Position numbers and translations under genes: made by a program
Shown here: piece after piece, positions 1 to 7,932 of the stretch
Position numbering within the stretch: the first letter of the stretch is position 1
How the letters are laid out: every line of letters begins with the position of its first letter
Origin: Silicimonas algicola
Lineage (GTDB): Bacteria; Pseudomonadota; Alphaproteobacteria; Rhodobacterales; Rhodobacteraceae
DNA length: 63,516 bases
Reading direction: 5' to 3'
Assembly (NCBI RefSeq): GCF_003148765.1
Contig: NZ_QGGV01000015.1
Coordinates: forward strand, 1 to 63,516
Notes under the pieces: model-generated
What the model was told of the DNA's origin: nothing
What the model saw: the letters and a program-made list of their open reading frames with translations, nothing else
The model's database searches: none

Positions 1-84
1 ATCGGCACCGTCAAGAGCCGCGTCAGCCGCGCCCGCCGAATGATCCTCGAGGACCTGGGCGAAGAGGAATTCACCCGCCTCTGA
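1..84 (+). CDS. ECF-family sigma factor, 3' end only
   Basis: The first 27 codons read open from the window edge and end at a TGA. They encode a GTVKSRVSRAR motif, the DNA-recognition helix of sigma-70 region 4 in ECF sigma factors, followed by a short acidic tail. Only this C-terminal fragment is inside the window, so the subfamily cannot be read directly. Several genes to the right carry GGAAC-N16-TGTT promoters, which are the target of EcfG, the alphaproteobacterial general stress sigma factor. EcfG identity is therefore a reasonable inference. A short-chain or RpoE-type ECF sigma is the alternative. Confidence 0.8.
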   Translation: MGTVKSRVSRARRMILEDLGEEEFTRL

Positions 85-237
85 CGCGCCGGGCCCGGGA
101 CAGATTCCCGGCAGCGGGAATGCTGCGCGGGAGCGGCTCTACAGCACTAAACCGAAATCGATTGCGCCTGGCACAATTGTCGGATCTGCAATCGCAACCG
201 CAGATCTGCAGTTAATCGAGTCGATCAAATGTTTTCA

Positions 238-262
238 GGAACATGATCCGCCCTTTGCTGTT
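238..262 (+). promoter_or_regulatory. EcfG-type general stress promoter (GGAAC-N16-TGTT)
   Basis: GGAAC occupies 238-242 and TGTT 259-262, with a 16-base spacer. The published EcfG consensus is GGAAC-N16/17-CGTT, so only the first base of the -10 box differs. The holin-family gene starts 44 bases downstream of the box. The same spacing recurs at four other strong sites in the window. Confidence 0.7.
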
Positions 263-306
263 TTGGTATCAGCAAACAAATTCAACTCAACCGCAAGGAG
301 GTGGCA

Positions 307-753
307 ATGGCGTCAGTCAAGCAAGGTGTCGTGGCACCAGATGAAACTGCGACAGGTGCACGGACCGAACGTGAGGGTGCCGGCACTCTTGTCGGAAGCA
401 CTCTTGAACACCTGTCGAACCTGGTTCGTGGCGAGGTCGACCTCGCGAGGGCCGAACTCAATGAAAGCCTGAGCAAGACCATGACTGCGGCAGGCCTTCT
501 CGTGGGCGCGGTCGTCATCGCACTCGTCGCCCTGAACGTGCTTGCCGCCGCATTGACGGCCGCCCTCGCCGAAACCGGGCTTGGTGCTGGCTGGGCCGCG
601 CTGATTGTGGGCGGGGTTCTCCTCGTCGTCGCTCTCATCCTCGCCATGAAAGGGCGGAGCGATCTGAAGCTCCAGAGCCTCGCACCAACCCGGACGTTCG
701 CGAACGTGAAGCGCGACGCTCAAACAATAACGGAGTCGACCGATGCCGCATGA
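307..753 (+). CDS. phage holin family (holin superfamily III) membrane protein
   Basis: This encodes 148 residues. An AGGAGG ribosome site at 296-301 lies 5 bases before the ATG at 307, so that start is preferred over the in-frame GTG at 301. The N-terminal third is charged and ends in a helix rich in Glu, Arg and Asp. Two hydrophobic stretches follow, roughly residues 62-82 and 93-115, separated by a Gly-rich turn, then a basic tail. This layout matches the putative holin-X/DUF1469 family, whose members are small inner-membrane proteins often induced by osmotic or general stress; a lytic role is not implied. It overlaps the next gene by 11 bases and sits behind a stress promoter, so the pair is probably co-transcribed and translationally coupled. 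Confidence 0.75.
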   Translation: MASVKQGVVAPDETATGARTEREGAGTLVGSTLEHLSNLVRGEVDLARAELNESLSKTMTAAGLLVGAVVIALVALNVLAAALTAALAETGLGAGWAALIVGGVLLVVALILAMKGRSDLKLQSLAPTRTFANVKRDAQTITESTDAA

Positions 754-1423
754 AACACGACAGCCCGCCGAAATCGAGCGCGCCATCGCTCGGGAGCGTG
801 ACGAGCTTGCCGGTACGCTGGAAGAACTGCGTGACCGACTGAGCTTCGAAGGGGCCTGGAGACGTGCCGGCAGACACCTGCGCGAGAACGGCTCCGACTA
901 CGGTCAGACCTTCGGCAACATGGTCAGAGAGAAGCCGCTCGCGCTTGCCCTGACGACCATCGGCCTCACCTGGCTGATCTTCGGCCCTGCGACCAAGTCG
1001 TCGGCCCATGCCGTCCCCGAACGGCGCTGGCAGCCGAGGTCGGTTGATGCTGATCCCGACGATACGATGACAGCTGATGCGATGTCAGCGTCCGACCGGG
1101 CTGCGCGCAGATCTCCGTCCTCGGCGTATGAGACGGCAACGGGCGCTTCGCTCGACCGCCGCTTCGACCAAACCGGCGACCACACGACGTCGTCCTACAC
1201 CGCCGTGCCGACGCGCCGGCCCTCCGACACGCCGTCTGATACCGTCGGCACCGAGTCGGACGTCTCGGATGGCGATGATCGGCGCGACGCGCCGGGGACA
1301 CCTCCCTCGTTCCAGTCCGAACGACCGGATGTGTCGCAGCCCTCCCCCGCCGTTCACACGACGAGCGGCCGTCCCGAGGGCACCGACGGCCACGACAGAG
1401 ACCGCAACGAAACGAACTCGTAA
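743..1423 (+). CDS. DUF3618 domain protein
   Basis: This encodes 226 residues starting at an ATG inside the end of the holin-family gene, with GGAG 7 bases upstream. Residues 8-40 form the DUF3618 helix (EIERAIARERDELAGTLEEL), followed near residues 70-85 by one hydrophobic segment ending in IFGPA. The remaining 140 residues are low-complexity, rich in Asp, Ser, Thr, Pro and Arg, and probably disordered. DUF3618 proteins usually travel with the holin-family gene in alphaproteobacteria and are thought to be envelope-associated stress proteins. The biochemical role is unknown. Confidence 0.75.
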   Translation: MPHETRQPAEIERAIARERDELAGTLEELRDRLSFEGAWRRAGRHLRENGSDYGQTFGNMVREKPLALALTTIGLTWLIFGPATKSSAHAVPERRWQPRSVDADPDDTMTADAMSASDRAARRSPSSAYETATGASLDRRFDQTGDHTTSSYTAVPTRRPSDTPSDTVGTESDVSDGDDRRDAPGTPPSFQSERPDVSQPSPAVHTTSGRPEGTDGHDRDRNETNS

Positions 1424-1490
1424 GGCGCGGCGCGGCGTCCCTCCAAGGGCGCCCGTCCGCCGCTCATCAACCCGTGAAAGGAAAGAACAC

Positions 1491-2852
1491 ATGTCAACAA
1501 CAGCCACTGGAATCCGCTCCCTGCTGCTGAGTACCGTCCTCACCGCCCCATTCGTGATGACCGCGCACGCACAGGGCATCCAGATCAACGAAGAGGCGCT
1601 CGTCGGCAAGAGCGACGCCTGCCTGGAACTCGCCGAGCTTGTTCAGGACAGGCAGGAGCCGATCGAAGCCGTCCAGACGCAGGAGATCGTGGATGCGATC
1701 AACGAAGACCGGGCCGAGGTCTGCGTGACGCTCGGCGAGGAAATCGTGATGGCCACGCAAGCCGGTGAGACGACCGAAGAGACCGAGCGTCTTTCGGAAG
1801 AGGTCAACCTCTCGGAAGAAGCGACCATCGAGGGAGAGGCCGTCGTTTCGGTTCCCGAGCCGGAAGTCGACGTACAGGTGCCGGCGCCCAACGTACGCGT
1901 GACCGAGCAGCAACCCCAGATCAGCATCACCCAGGATCCGGCCCAGATCGAGCTTACTCAGGCCGAGCCGCAGATCACCGTCGAGATCCCTGAAATCATC
2001 GTTCGCGTCGATATCCCGGCTCCGCAAGTCTATGTCCTGCGGCAGGATCCCCAGGTTCGCGTGACGTCGGCCGACCCGCAGGTCGAAGTCTCGCAAGGCG
2101 AGCCGAGGATCAGCGTCCGACAGGCCGACCCCGAGCTTGACATCGATCTCGGCGTGGATGCCGGCGAAGCTCCGACCGAACAGACGTCGGTCGCCGACGC
2201 CGGAGAGCAGAACGAAGGCCAGGAAGCGGTCGGAGGCGATGTCAGCGTTGCCGGGACAGAGCCCCAGGTCGAGATCGTCCAGGCCGAGGGTCAGCCGCAG
2301 ATGACGTATGAAACGGGCGAGCCCGCCCTGTCGTACGAAAGCGCAGAGCCCCGTATTTCGGTGCTGATGGCTGAACAGCCCCAGATCGAAGTGCAGCAGT
2401 CCGGCGAAGCAACCGTCATCCTGGAGACGCCCGAAGAGCGCGAACAGCGCCGTCAACAGCAGCAAGCGAATGCCAGCCAGCAGGATCCCGGTCAGCAGGT
2501 TGCACAGAACGACCAGGCCGGTGCTCAGGGCCAGATGTCGACCGGAAGCGGCGCTGTCATGACCGTGGGTGAAATCATGGACATGGAAGTCGTCACCGCG
2601 GACGGAGAGGAACTCGGTGCGCCCGAGGCCCTGATCGACGTGAACGGCGAGACGAGCCTCGTCGTCGAGGATGGTGGCTTTCTTGGACTTGGTGCCAACG
2701 CGGTTCCGGTGCGTCTGTCGCGCGTGACGATCCGCGACGGTCAGATCGTTCTCGAGAACATGACCGAGGATGATATCGAAGCTGCGAGCAACTTCCAGTA
2801 CGACGAGAACGTGCGCCTGCCTGAAGATCAGCGCATTCAGGTCGGTGGCTAA
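1491..2852 (+). CDS. secreted PRC-barrel protein with a ten-residue repeat array
   Basis: This encodes 453 residues. A GAAAGGAAAG ribosome site precedes the ATG at 1491; a longer frame reaching back to 1077 is an overlap artefact. Residues 1-27 look like a signal peptide ending AHA. Residues about 122-220 are a run of Pro-x-Val/Ile-x-Val units with a period near ten residues (PEVDV, PNVRV, PQISI, PQITV, PQVYV, PQVRV, PQVEV, PRISV). A shorter second array lies near 255-310. The last 100 residues match a PRC-barrel (VGEIMDMEVVTADGEELG then GFLGLG). PRC-barrels are small beta-barrel ligand or partner modules. The gene follows DUF3618 by 67 bases with no promoter motif between, so it probably belongs to the stress operon. 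Confidence 0.7.
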   Translation: MSTTATGIRSLLLSTVLTAPFVMTAHAQGIQINEEALVGKSDACLELAELVQDRQEPIEAVQTQEIVDAINEDRAEVCVTLGEEIVMATQAGETTEETERLSEEVNLSEEATIEGEAVVSVPEPEVDVQVPAPNVRVTEQQPQISITQDPAQIELTQAEPQITVEIPEIIVRVDIPAPQVYVLRQDPQVRVTSADPQVEVSQGEPRISVRQADPELDIDLGVDAGEAPTEQTSVADAGEQNEGQEAVGGDVSVAGTEPQVEIVQAEGQPQMTYETGEPALSYESAEPRISVLMAEQPQIEVQQSGEATVILETPEEREQRRQQQQANASQQDPGQQVAQNDQAGAQGQMSTGSGAVMTVGEIMDMEVVTADGEELGAPEALIDVNGETSLVVEDGGFLGLGANAVPVRLSRVTIRDGQIVLENMTEDDIEAASNFQYDENVRLPEDQRIQVGG

Positions 2853-2871
2853 TTGTCATCGCAAGCAATCG

Positions 2872-2898
2872 GAGGTCCCGCCCAACTGGCGGGACCTC
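2872..2898 (+). terminator. hairpin terminator after the PRC-barrel gene
   Basis: A perfect 11-bp stem (2872-2882 with 2888-2898) encloses a 5-base loop, 20 bases after the stop codon. It is followed by TTCATG rather than a long T run. It probably ends the stress operon. Confidence 0.7.
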
Positions 2899-3095
2899 TT
2901 CATGTCCCGCGGGTAAAGCAATTCGTTTCCAGCGGACATTACACCCCGAACGAAATTATTCTCCTGGAGCGCTGCGCGAGGCCAGTGACGTCTTCTTCAC
3001 AGGAGGAGAGGTAGGGAGATGCAAGGCGAGCGTCGGGCGCGCTTCGGGCTACAGCTCAGGTGGTGTGACGCCGGCTCACCGAGCGCCACCCGATG

Positions 3096-3872
3096 TCAGC
3101 GAGGCTCGGCTCCACGTCGATGTATCTTCGACATGAGCGACAGCGGAACGATGCCGGAGAGAATGGCCGTGAGACGCGTCGTCAGCTTGGGATAGACGTT
3201 CCGCTTCCCCGCCATCATGCCGTCATATCCTGCGCGCGCCACCTGCCCGGCATCGGCCTTGCTCTGTCCCGTGATCGGCGCGTCGGACAGGTCGTTGCGT
3301 CTGCGCGTGAAGATCGGCGTTTCGACCGGGCCGGGCGTAAGGCAGGTGAGGCTGACCGGGGTGTCTTTCCACTCGTCCTGAAGCGCATAACAGAGGCTGT
3401 TCAGATAGGCCTTGGTGCTGTTGTAGACCGCGTCGTAGGGACCAGGCACGAAGCCTCCCAATGACCCCGTGACAAGGATCCGACCGCGGCCCCTGTCGCG
3501 CATCTTCGCTCCGACCCGGTGCAGCAGAAATGTCGTCTGGAAGACGTTGAGTTCGATCCGCCTCCGGATTTGGCTCCAGTCCTGTTCGTGAAACGCGTGG
3601 CCCAGCGCACGGCCCACGTTGGCGAAGAACAGGTCGACCGGCTTGGCATCGATGGCCGTCCACAGGGTTTCGGCCCCGGCCCTCGTGGTCAGGTCGGCGC
3701 GAACGACGTCCACGGTCACGCCAAGCCGACGAAGCGTCTCGGCGGCCTGCTCGATCTCTTCCTCGTCCGCGCAGATCGTCAGGTCGTGCCCGTCCTGGGC
3801 CGCGAGACGCGCCAGCTCGAACCCCAATCCAGAGGATGCGCCGGTGACGACGGCATGGGTTCTCGCGTTCAT
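3096..3872 (-). CDS. short-chain dehydrogenase/reductase
   Basis: This encodes 258 residues. The nucleotide-binding motif TGASSGLG lies near residue 10 and the catalytic YNSTK near residue 150, preceded by a Ser in TGSLGG, so the SDR active site is complete. The ATG at 3872 overlaps the stop of the neighbouring SDR by 4 bases. The two SDRs are similar in sequence over their whole length and look like a tandem duplication. A C-terminal extension with a hydrophobic stretch (ILSGIVPLSLM) distinguishes this copy. It is the last gene of a four-gene leftward operon driven by a stress promoter. Substrate unknown; such SDRs in stress operons may detoxify reactive carbonyls. Confidence 0.8.
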   Translation of the reverse strand: MNARTHAVVTGASSGLGFELARLAAQDGHDLTICADEEEIEQAAETLRRLGVTVDVVRADLTTRAGAETLWTAIDAKPVDLFFANVGRALGHAFHEQDWSQIRRRIELNVFQTTFLLHRVGAKMRDRGRGRILVTGSLGGFVPGPYDAVYNSTKAYLNSLCYALQDEWKDTPVSLTCLTPGPVETPIFTRRRNDLSDAPITGQSKADAGQVARAGYDGMMAGKRNVYPKLTTRLTAILSGIVPLSLMSKIHRRGAEPR

Positions 3873-4648
3873 GTCTTTTCCTCCGGCTGCGCCATTTGCC
3901 GATGCAGCCAGGCCGTCGCCCCAGGAGGCATCGCCCTGGCCAGCGAGGACTGCACCTTGTTCATCATGCCGGGCGTGATCCCGGCCTTGCCGTCCTTCAT
4001 CGCGCCATACCCCGCCTGGGCGACGCTGGCGGCGTCTGCTTTGTCGGATTCGCCGACCGGCGTATCCTCCATGTGCGCCCGCTCGAAGAACTTCGTATCC
4101 GTCGGGCCGGGCATCAGGCAGGTTACGCTGACGTCGCAGTCGGACAGCTCGTTCCGGATCGCCCAGCTCAGCGAGTCGAGGTAGGCCTTCGTGGCGTTGT
4201 AGACGGCCTGAAACGACCCCGGCATGTAGCCCGCCACCGACCCGGTGATGAGGATACGGCCGGACCGGCGCGACGCCATATGCTGCGCCGTTCGATGGAG
4301 AAGCTCGGTCGTCCCCGCGACGTTCACGCGCAGGACGGACTCGATCTCGGTCCAGTCCTGCTCCAGGAAGGCATGTCCCAGCCCCCTGCCCGCGTTCGCC
4401 ATCATGTAGTCGATCTTGCGGTCTCCCACGGCCTGCCACAGCGTGGCGACACCCTCCGACGTGCCCAAGTCCGCGACGACGAATTCGACTTTCGTTCCGC
4501 TACCGCGCAACTCCTCCGCCGCGCTCTCTATCGACGCCTCGTCGGCAGCGATCAGGACATCGCATCCGTCCTCGACCGCACAACGCGCAAGTTCGCGGCC
4601 GATGCCGGACGAGGCGCCGGTTATGACGGCGAAGGGTCGCGCCGTCAT
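3869..4648 (-). CDS. short-chain dehydrogenase/reductase
   Basis: This encodes 259 residues from an ATG at 4648, which overlaps the stop of the alcohol dehydrogenase gene by 4 bases. The cofactor motif TGASSGIG is near residue 10, the catalytic Tyr and Lys sit in YNATK near residue 150, and the upstream Ser is in TGSVAG. It is the closest relative of the SDR that follows it. Coupled translation (two ATGA overlaps) suggests a fixed ratio with that neighbour and with the alcohol dehydrogenase. The specific substrate cannot be read. Confidence 0.8.
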   Translation of the reverse strand: MTARPFAVITGASSGIGRELARCAVEDGCDVLIAADEASIESAAEELRGSGTKVEFVVADLGTSEGVATLWQAVGDRKIDYMMANAGRGLGHAFLEQDWTEIESVLRVNVAGTTELLHRTAQHMASRRSGRILITGSVAGYMPGSFQAVYNATKAYLDSLSWAIRNELSDCDVSVTCLMPGPTDTKFFERAHMEDTPVGESDKADAASVAQAGYGAMKDGKAGITPGMMNKVQSSLARAMPPGATAWLHRQMAQPEEKT

Positions 4649-5850
4649 GCCTCGACCTCCGAAGGTTGCGGGGCTGTCAGGCCCGGCTTCAGGACCACCT
4701 TGGTCCAATCGTTCTGGTTGTCGTGGAAATTGCGATAGCCGAGCGGGGCGTCCTCCAGCGACAAGCGGTGCGAGATCAGGAAGGTGGTATCGATCTCACC
4801 CTCCTCGATCCGCTTCAGCAGATCGTTGATGTAGTGCTGGACATGGGTCTGCCCGGACCGCACCTGCACGCCCTTTTCCATGAGGGCCCCGAGCGGGAAC
4901 TTGTCGAGGAACCCGCCATAGACGCCGGGGATCGAGACCCGCCCGCCCTTCCTGACGGCCATCAGAGCCTGGCGCAGCGCGTGGCCTCCATCGGCTCCGA
5001 CGCCAACCGTCTGCTTGGCGACGTCGAGCCAGCGGTCGGGCGCGAAGCCATGCGCCTCCATCCCCACGGCATCGATGACGGCGTCGGGGCCGTGGCCTCC
5101 CGACATTTCCATCAGCGCTTCGAGGACGTGGGTCCGGGTGAAGTCGATGACGTCGGCGCCGAGGTTGCGGGCAAGCTCGAGCCGGTGGGGGTAATGATCG
5201 ATGGCGATGACGCGGCCCGCGCCCTGGAGGAGAGCCGACTGGATCGCGAACAGACCGACCGGACCGCAGCCCCAGACGGCGACGATGTCGCCTTCCTTGA
5301 TGTCGCAGTTCTCGGCCGCCATCCAGCCCGTGGGCAGGATGTCCGACAGGAAGAGCACGTCGTCGTCTTCCATTCCCTCCGGCACCACGATGGGCCCGAC
5401 GTCCGAGAAGGGAACCCGCACGTATTCGGCCTGGCCTCCGGGATATCCGCCGGTCAGATGCGAATAGCCGAAGAGACCGCTCATCGCATGGCCGTAGAGG
5501 TTTTCGGTAATGTCCTGCTTCTCGACAGGATTGGAGTTGTCGCAGGCGGAAAACTGGTGGTTCTTGCAGAAGAAGCAGGACCCGCAGGAAATGGTGAAGG
5601 GGACGACGACGCGCTGCCCTTTCTCGAGGCTGCTGTCGGGTCCGGTCTCGACCACCCTGCCCATGAACTCGTGACCCAGGATGTCGCCGCCCATGAGCCC
5701 CGGTATGACGCCGTCATAGAGGTGCAGGTCCGAACCGCAGATCGCTGTCGAGGTGATCTCGATGATCGCGTCCCTCGGGTTGACGATCTCGGGATCCGGG
5801 ACCGTATCGACGCGAACGTCATGCTTGCCGTGCCAGGTAAGTGCGCGCAT
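4645..5850 (-). CDS. zinc-dependent alcohol dehydrogenase (formaldehyde/glutathione-type)
   Basis: This encodes 401 residues. Catalytic zinc ligands are visible as Cys38 (ICGSD) and His60-Glu61 (GHEF). Four structural-zinc cysteines are at 89, 92, 95 and 103 (CGSCFFC...C). A GCGPVGL Rossmann motif lies near residue 190. This is the medium-chain dehydrogenase/reductase family in the long form seen in glutathione-dependent formaldehyde dehydrogenase-like proteins. Members commonly appear in stress regulons. It follows the SRPBCC gene by 11 bases and overlaps the first SDR by 4. Oxidation or reduction of an alcohol/aldehyde with NAD(P) is expected, but the substrate is not determined. Confidence 0.85.
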   Translation of the reverse strand: MRALTWHGKHDVRVDTVPDPEIVNPRDAIIEITSTAICGSDLHLYDGVIPGLMGGDILGHEFMGRVVETGPDSSLEKGQRVVVPFTISCGSCFFCKNHQFSACDNSNPVEKQDITENLYGHAMSGLFGYSHLTGGYPGGQAEYVRVPFSDVGPIVVPEGMEDDDVLFLSDILPTGWMAAENCDIKEGDIVAVWGCGPVGLFAIQSALLQGAGRVIAIDHYPHRLELARNLGADVIDFTRTHVLEALMEMSGGHGPDAVIDAVGMEAHGFAPDRWLDVAKQTVGVGADGGHALRQALMAVRKGGRVSIPGVYGGFLDKFPLGALMEKGVQVRSGQTHVQHYINDLLKRIEEGEIDTTFLISHRLSLEDAPLGYRNFHDNQNDWTKVVLKPGLTAPQPSEVEA

Positions 5851-5861
5851 TTGAAATCTCC

Positions 5862-6527
5862 TCAGGCGGTCGTCTTGCGGTTTCGGGACGTGGCGATCTC
5901 GCCGGTTTCGAGCAGCATCTTGAGCCGCTTCAGGTCGCGACGACCTTGGATGGACGGCTCCGCCTGGAAGAGCTTGGCAATCATCTGGCCGATCCGTCCT
6001 GCCGGCGGCACATAGGCGATGACAGCCTCCACCTCGGTCCCCCGCCCGGCGGGCGCGTCGCGGAACATGACCTTTCCCGAGGTCTCGACAGCGGAGTTTT
6101 CCGTCGATCGCCAGGCGATCTCCTCTCCCGGCCGATCCGACACGATGCGCGTTTCCAGCTCCACGTCGAAGTCCGCGGGTCCGCGTATGGTCCAACGGGT
6201 CAGATCGCCTTGGACTGTCACGCTTTCCACGTTTTCCATGAAATGCGGCAGTCGCGACATGTCTCGCCAGGCGTCGTACACGTCCTGGCGCGGACGATTG
6301 ATCGTCACCGTCCGACCCGACACGGCGAAGCGCCCGAAGCGCGACCGCCGGCCGGTGCGTCCCGGTGCGTCATCAGGTGGATGCTGGTCGTTGGCCTGCC
6401 GTGACTGATTGAGGGCGAGCGCCAGCGCTCCCGCCCCTGTAAGCGCTGCCAGGGAGACGAGAAGGTACGTCCTGTTGTCGGCGATGCCGCGGGCGAGCTG
6501 GCGACGGTTTGGTGTCAATCGGTTCAT
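5862..6527 (-). CDS. membrane-anchored SRPBCC (cyclase/dehydrase-type) protein
   Basis: This encodes 221 residues. Residues 20-38 are hydrophobic (a probable N-terminal anchor). From about residue 70 the sequence follows the SRPBCC/polyketide-cyclase pattern (VTINRPRQDVYDAWRDMSRLPHFMENVESV), a hydrophobic ligand pocket fold. It is the first gene of the operon reading into alcohol dehydrogenase and two SDRs, with a stress promoter 39 bases before its start. In related bacteria this combination is associated with desiccation and oxidative stress loci. The ligand is unknown. Confidence 0.75.
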   Translation of the reverse strand: MNRLTPNRRQLARGIADNRTYLLVSLAALTGAGALALALNQSRQANDQHPPDDAPGRTGRRSRFGRFAVSGRTVTINRPRQDVYDAWRDMSRLPHFMENVESVTVQGDLTRWTIRGPADFDVELETRIVSDRPGEEIAWRSTENSAVETSGKVMFRDAPAGRGTEVEAVIAYVPPAGRIGQMIAKLFQAEPSIQGRRDLKRLKMLLETGEIATSRNRKTTA

Positions 6528-6565
6528 CGTCAAATTCCTGCAAATGCTGCTCAGATGGGCAGAAG

Positions 6566-6590
6566 AACAGGTGCCGCCGGGCAATGTTCC
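6566..6590 (-). promoter_or_regulatory. EcfG-type general stress promoter (GGAAC-N16-TGTT)
   Basis: On the minus strand GGAAC is at 6590-6586 and TGTT at 6569-6566, spacer 16. The SRPBCC start is at 6527. The box and spacing are the same as at 238-262. Confidence 0.7.
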
Positions 6591-6624
6591 CGCGGCCTGT
6601 CAGCATAGGCAGGATCGTGTTCGG

Positions 6625-7197
6625 CTAGCTCAGAAGCCGTTTGCCGCGTTGCACATGAAGGTCCCGCATCTGCGAGATCATGTACTGCTCGAAATCGGCC
6701 TGGCTGGACCAGGTCGTCGTTCCCACGGCGATGACCGATTTCAGGGTGAGCTCCACCAGCCTGTCGGCCGAGCTCGAGTCCGGCATCAGGTCGCGGGCGT
6801 GAAGGATCATGAGGGGCAAGGCGGCAACGGCATTGATCGCAGGCGGCTTGCGGCGCGCACCATGCGACCGCAACAGCTCGACCAGGGCTTCGGTCGGGGT
6901 CGGTTTGCTGATGACGGGGACGCCGTGATACCGCTCCGGCAATTTGAGCGTGTAGGCGGTGTAGAACACAAAAGGCGTTTCCCGCGTCAACAGGCAGTCG
7001 GCCAGCGGAAACGACGTATCGTCCCGCAGCCGGATGTCGAGGATGGCCGCATCGACATTCTCGAGATGATCGACAGCGTCATGCGCCTCGGAAAAGGGTC
7101 CGACGACCTCGGCGTTCAGCCTGGCGAGCTGGTACTGAAGCTCCGTCGCGAGGATGAAGTCATCCTCGGCGACGAGAACTCTCAAGGCGTCGGTCAT
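6625..7197 (-). CDS. single-domain response regulator with C-terminal extension
   Basis: This encodes 190 residues. A receiver domain covers about residues 1-115 with the acidic pair Asp12-Asp13, phospho-acceptor Asp54 (AILDIRL), Thr80 and Lys98 (SKP). No DNA-binding output domain follows. The last 75 residues are of unrecognised type, with a predicted helical end. The start has a purine-rich GGAAAGGAAAG ribosome site. It lies 54 bases after a small NepR-like gene. In the general stress response the receiver protein PhyR sequesters NepR through a sigma-like domain; that domain is absent here, so this is not PhyR. It may be an accessory or competing regulator of the same pathway. Confidence 0.8.
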   Translation of the reverse strand: MTDALRVLVAEDDFILATELQYQLARLNAEVVGPFSEAHDAVDHLENVDAAILDIRLRDDTSFPLADCLLTRETPFVFYTAYTLKLPERYHGVPVISKPTPTEALVELLRSHGARRKPPAINAVAALPLMILHARDLMPDSSSADRLVELTLKSVIAVGTTTWSSQADFEQYMISQMRDLHVQRGKRLLS

Positions 7198-7251
7198 GAA
7201 CTTTCTTTCCTTTCCGTCATTGCCATAGCTGGTCCGCCCGCTGCGCTCATG

Positions 7252-7398
7252 TCAGCGCTCGCCGTCCAGCTTCTCCTGAAGCCGTATTGCCAGCTTCCTT
7301 AGCCTCTCGGGGACGTCTTCCTGACGTATGGCTTCCAGGGCCGCCTTGACGTCCAGGTCCACCCGCCGCTCGTCCGTCCGATCTTCCCGTTTCATCAT
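7252..7398 (-). CDS. NepR-like small anti-sigma factor (putative)
   Basis: This encodes 48 residues. The ATG overlaps the stop of the GFA gene (TAATG), which argues that the frame is real. The second ATG at 7395 is an equally good start. The sequence is hydrophilic, with a central ALEAIRQEDVPERLRKLA segment. This fits the NepR pattern of a helix, an acidic-Val-Pro-[DE]-Arg core and a second helix. NepR proteins bind and inhibit the stress sigma factor EcfG. The position within a block of EcfG-type promoters and next to a receiver-domain gene supports the call. The similarity is short, so a generic small helical protein remains possible. Confidence 0.5.
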   Translation of the reverse strand: MMKREDRTDERRVDLDVKAALEAIRQEDVPERLRKLAIRLQEKLDGER

Positions 7399-7757
7399 TA
7401 TTCTGCCTCTTGTGCATGGATCCGTCGTTCGGATGCGAGGTCCCCACGTTCGTCGAGGGAGCCGAGAGGAACCGCAACCTCGGAATTAAACCGGTACGCC
7501 ATCCACAGCATGCATCCACAGGTAGGGCAAAACCCCCGGTCAGCAATTGTCGATGACAACCATATGCTGGGCGCGCGCGTCCACGAGATGCCGTCCCGAG
7601 ACATACAGACCCAGGTGACGGGTGCGCCGCCACTCAGTCGACGGCACCTGAGGCAATGACATTCCACGATCTCGTCGATCCGGTAGATGGTAAACCGGCA
7701 GCGTCCGCAAAGACACCCGCCTTCCAGCCCCGACGACCGCGACGGGGCGAGCGTCAT
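7398..7757 (-). CDS. GFA-family (CENP-V/GFA) zinc-binding protein
   Basis: This encodes 119 residues from an ATG at 7757; an in-frame ATG at 7778 is an alternative. The cysteine pattern is that of glutathione-dependent formaldehyde-activating (GFA) family proteins: Cys15/17/20 (CLCGRC), Cys33/35/38 (CHCLRC followed by RRLSGG) and Cys77/80 (CPTC). GFA domains bind structural and catalytic zinc. True formaldehyde activation is proven for few members. It starts a GFA, NepR-like, response regulator unit. A GGAAC is present upstream near 7813 but lacks a -10 match, so its promoter is unclear. Confidence 0.75.
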   Translation of the reverse strand: MTLAPSRSSGLEGGCLCGRCRFTIYRIDEIVECHCLRCRRLSGGAPVTWVCMSRDGISWTRAPSIWLSSTIADRGFCPTCGCMLWMAYRFNSEVAVPLGSLDERGDLASERRIHAQEAE

Positions 7758-7932
7758 GCACCCGCCCGTCCCTGGCATCCGGCCATACTCGTCTCGCTCG
7801 CCACGCTGTTCCAATCCTCCGGCCCTTTCAGTTGCCGGTGCGAGGGTCAGGACGCCGGATCGCAGGTCCGTCGATCCGGCAGCAGAGCGCTCTCTGCTTG
7901 CCGGACCCGTGCCGCCTTCGCACCTCTCTGCG

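Noticed and set aside
7809-7813. GGAAC upstream of the GFA gene as an EcfG promoter
   Set aside because: No GTT at 16-18 bases spacing.
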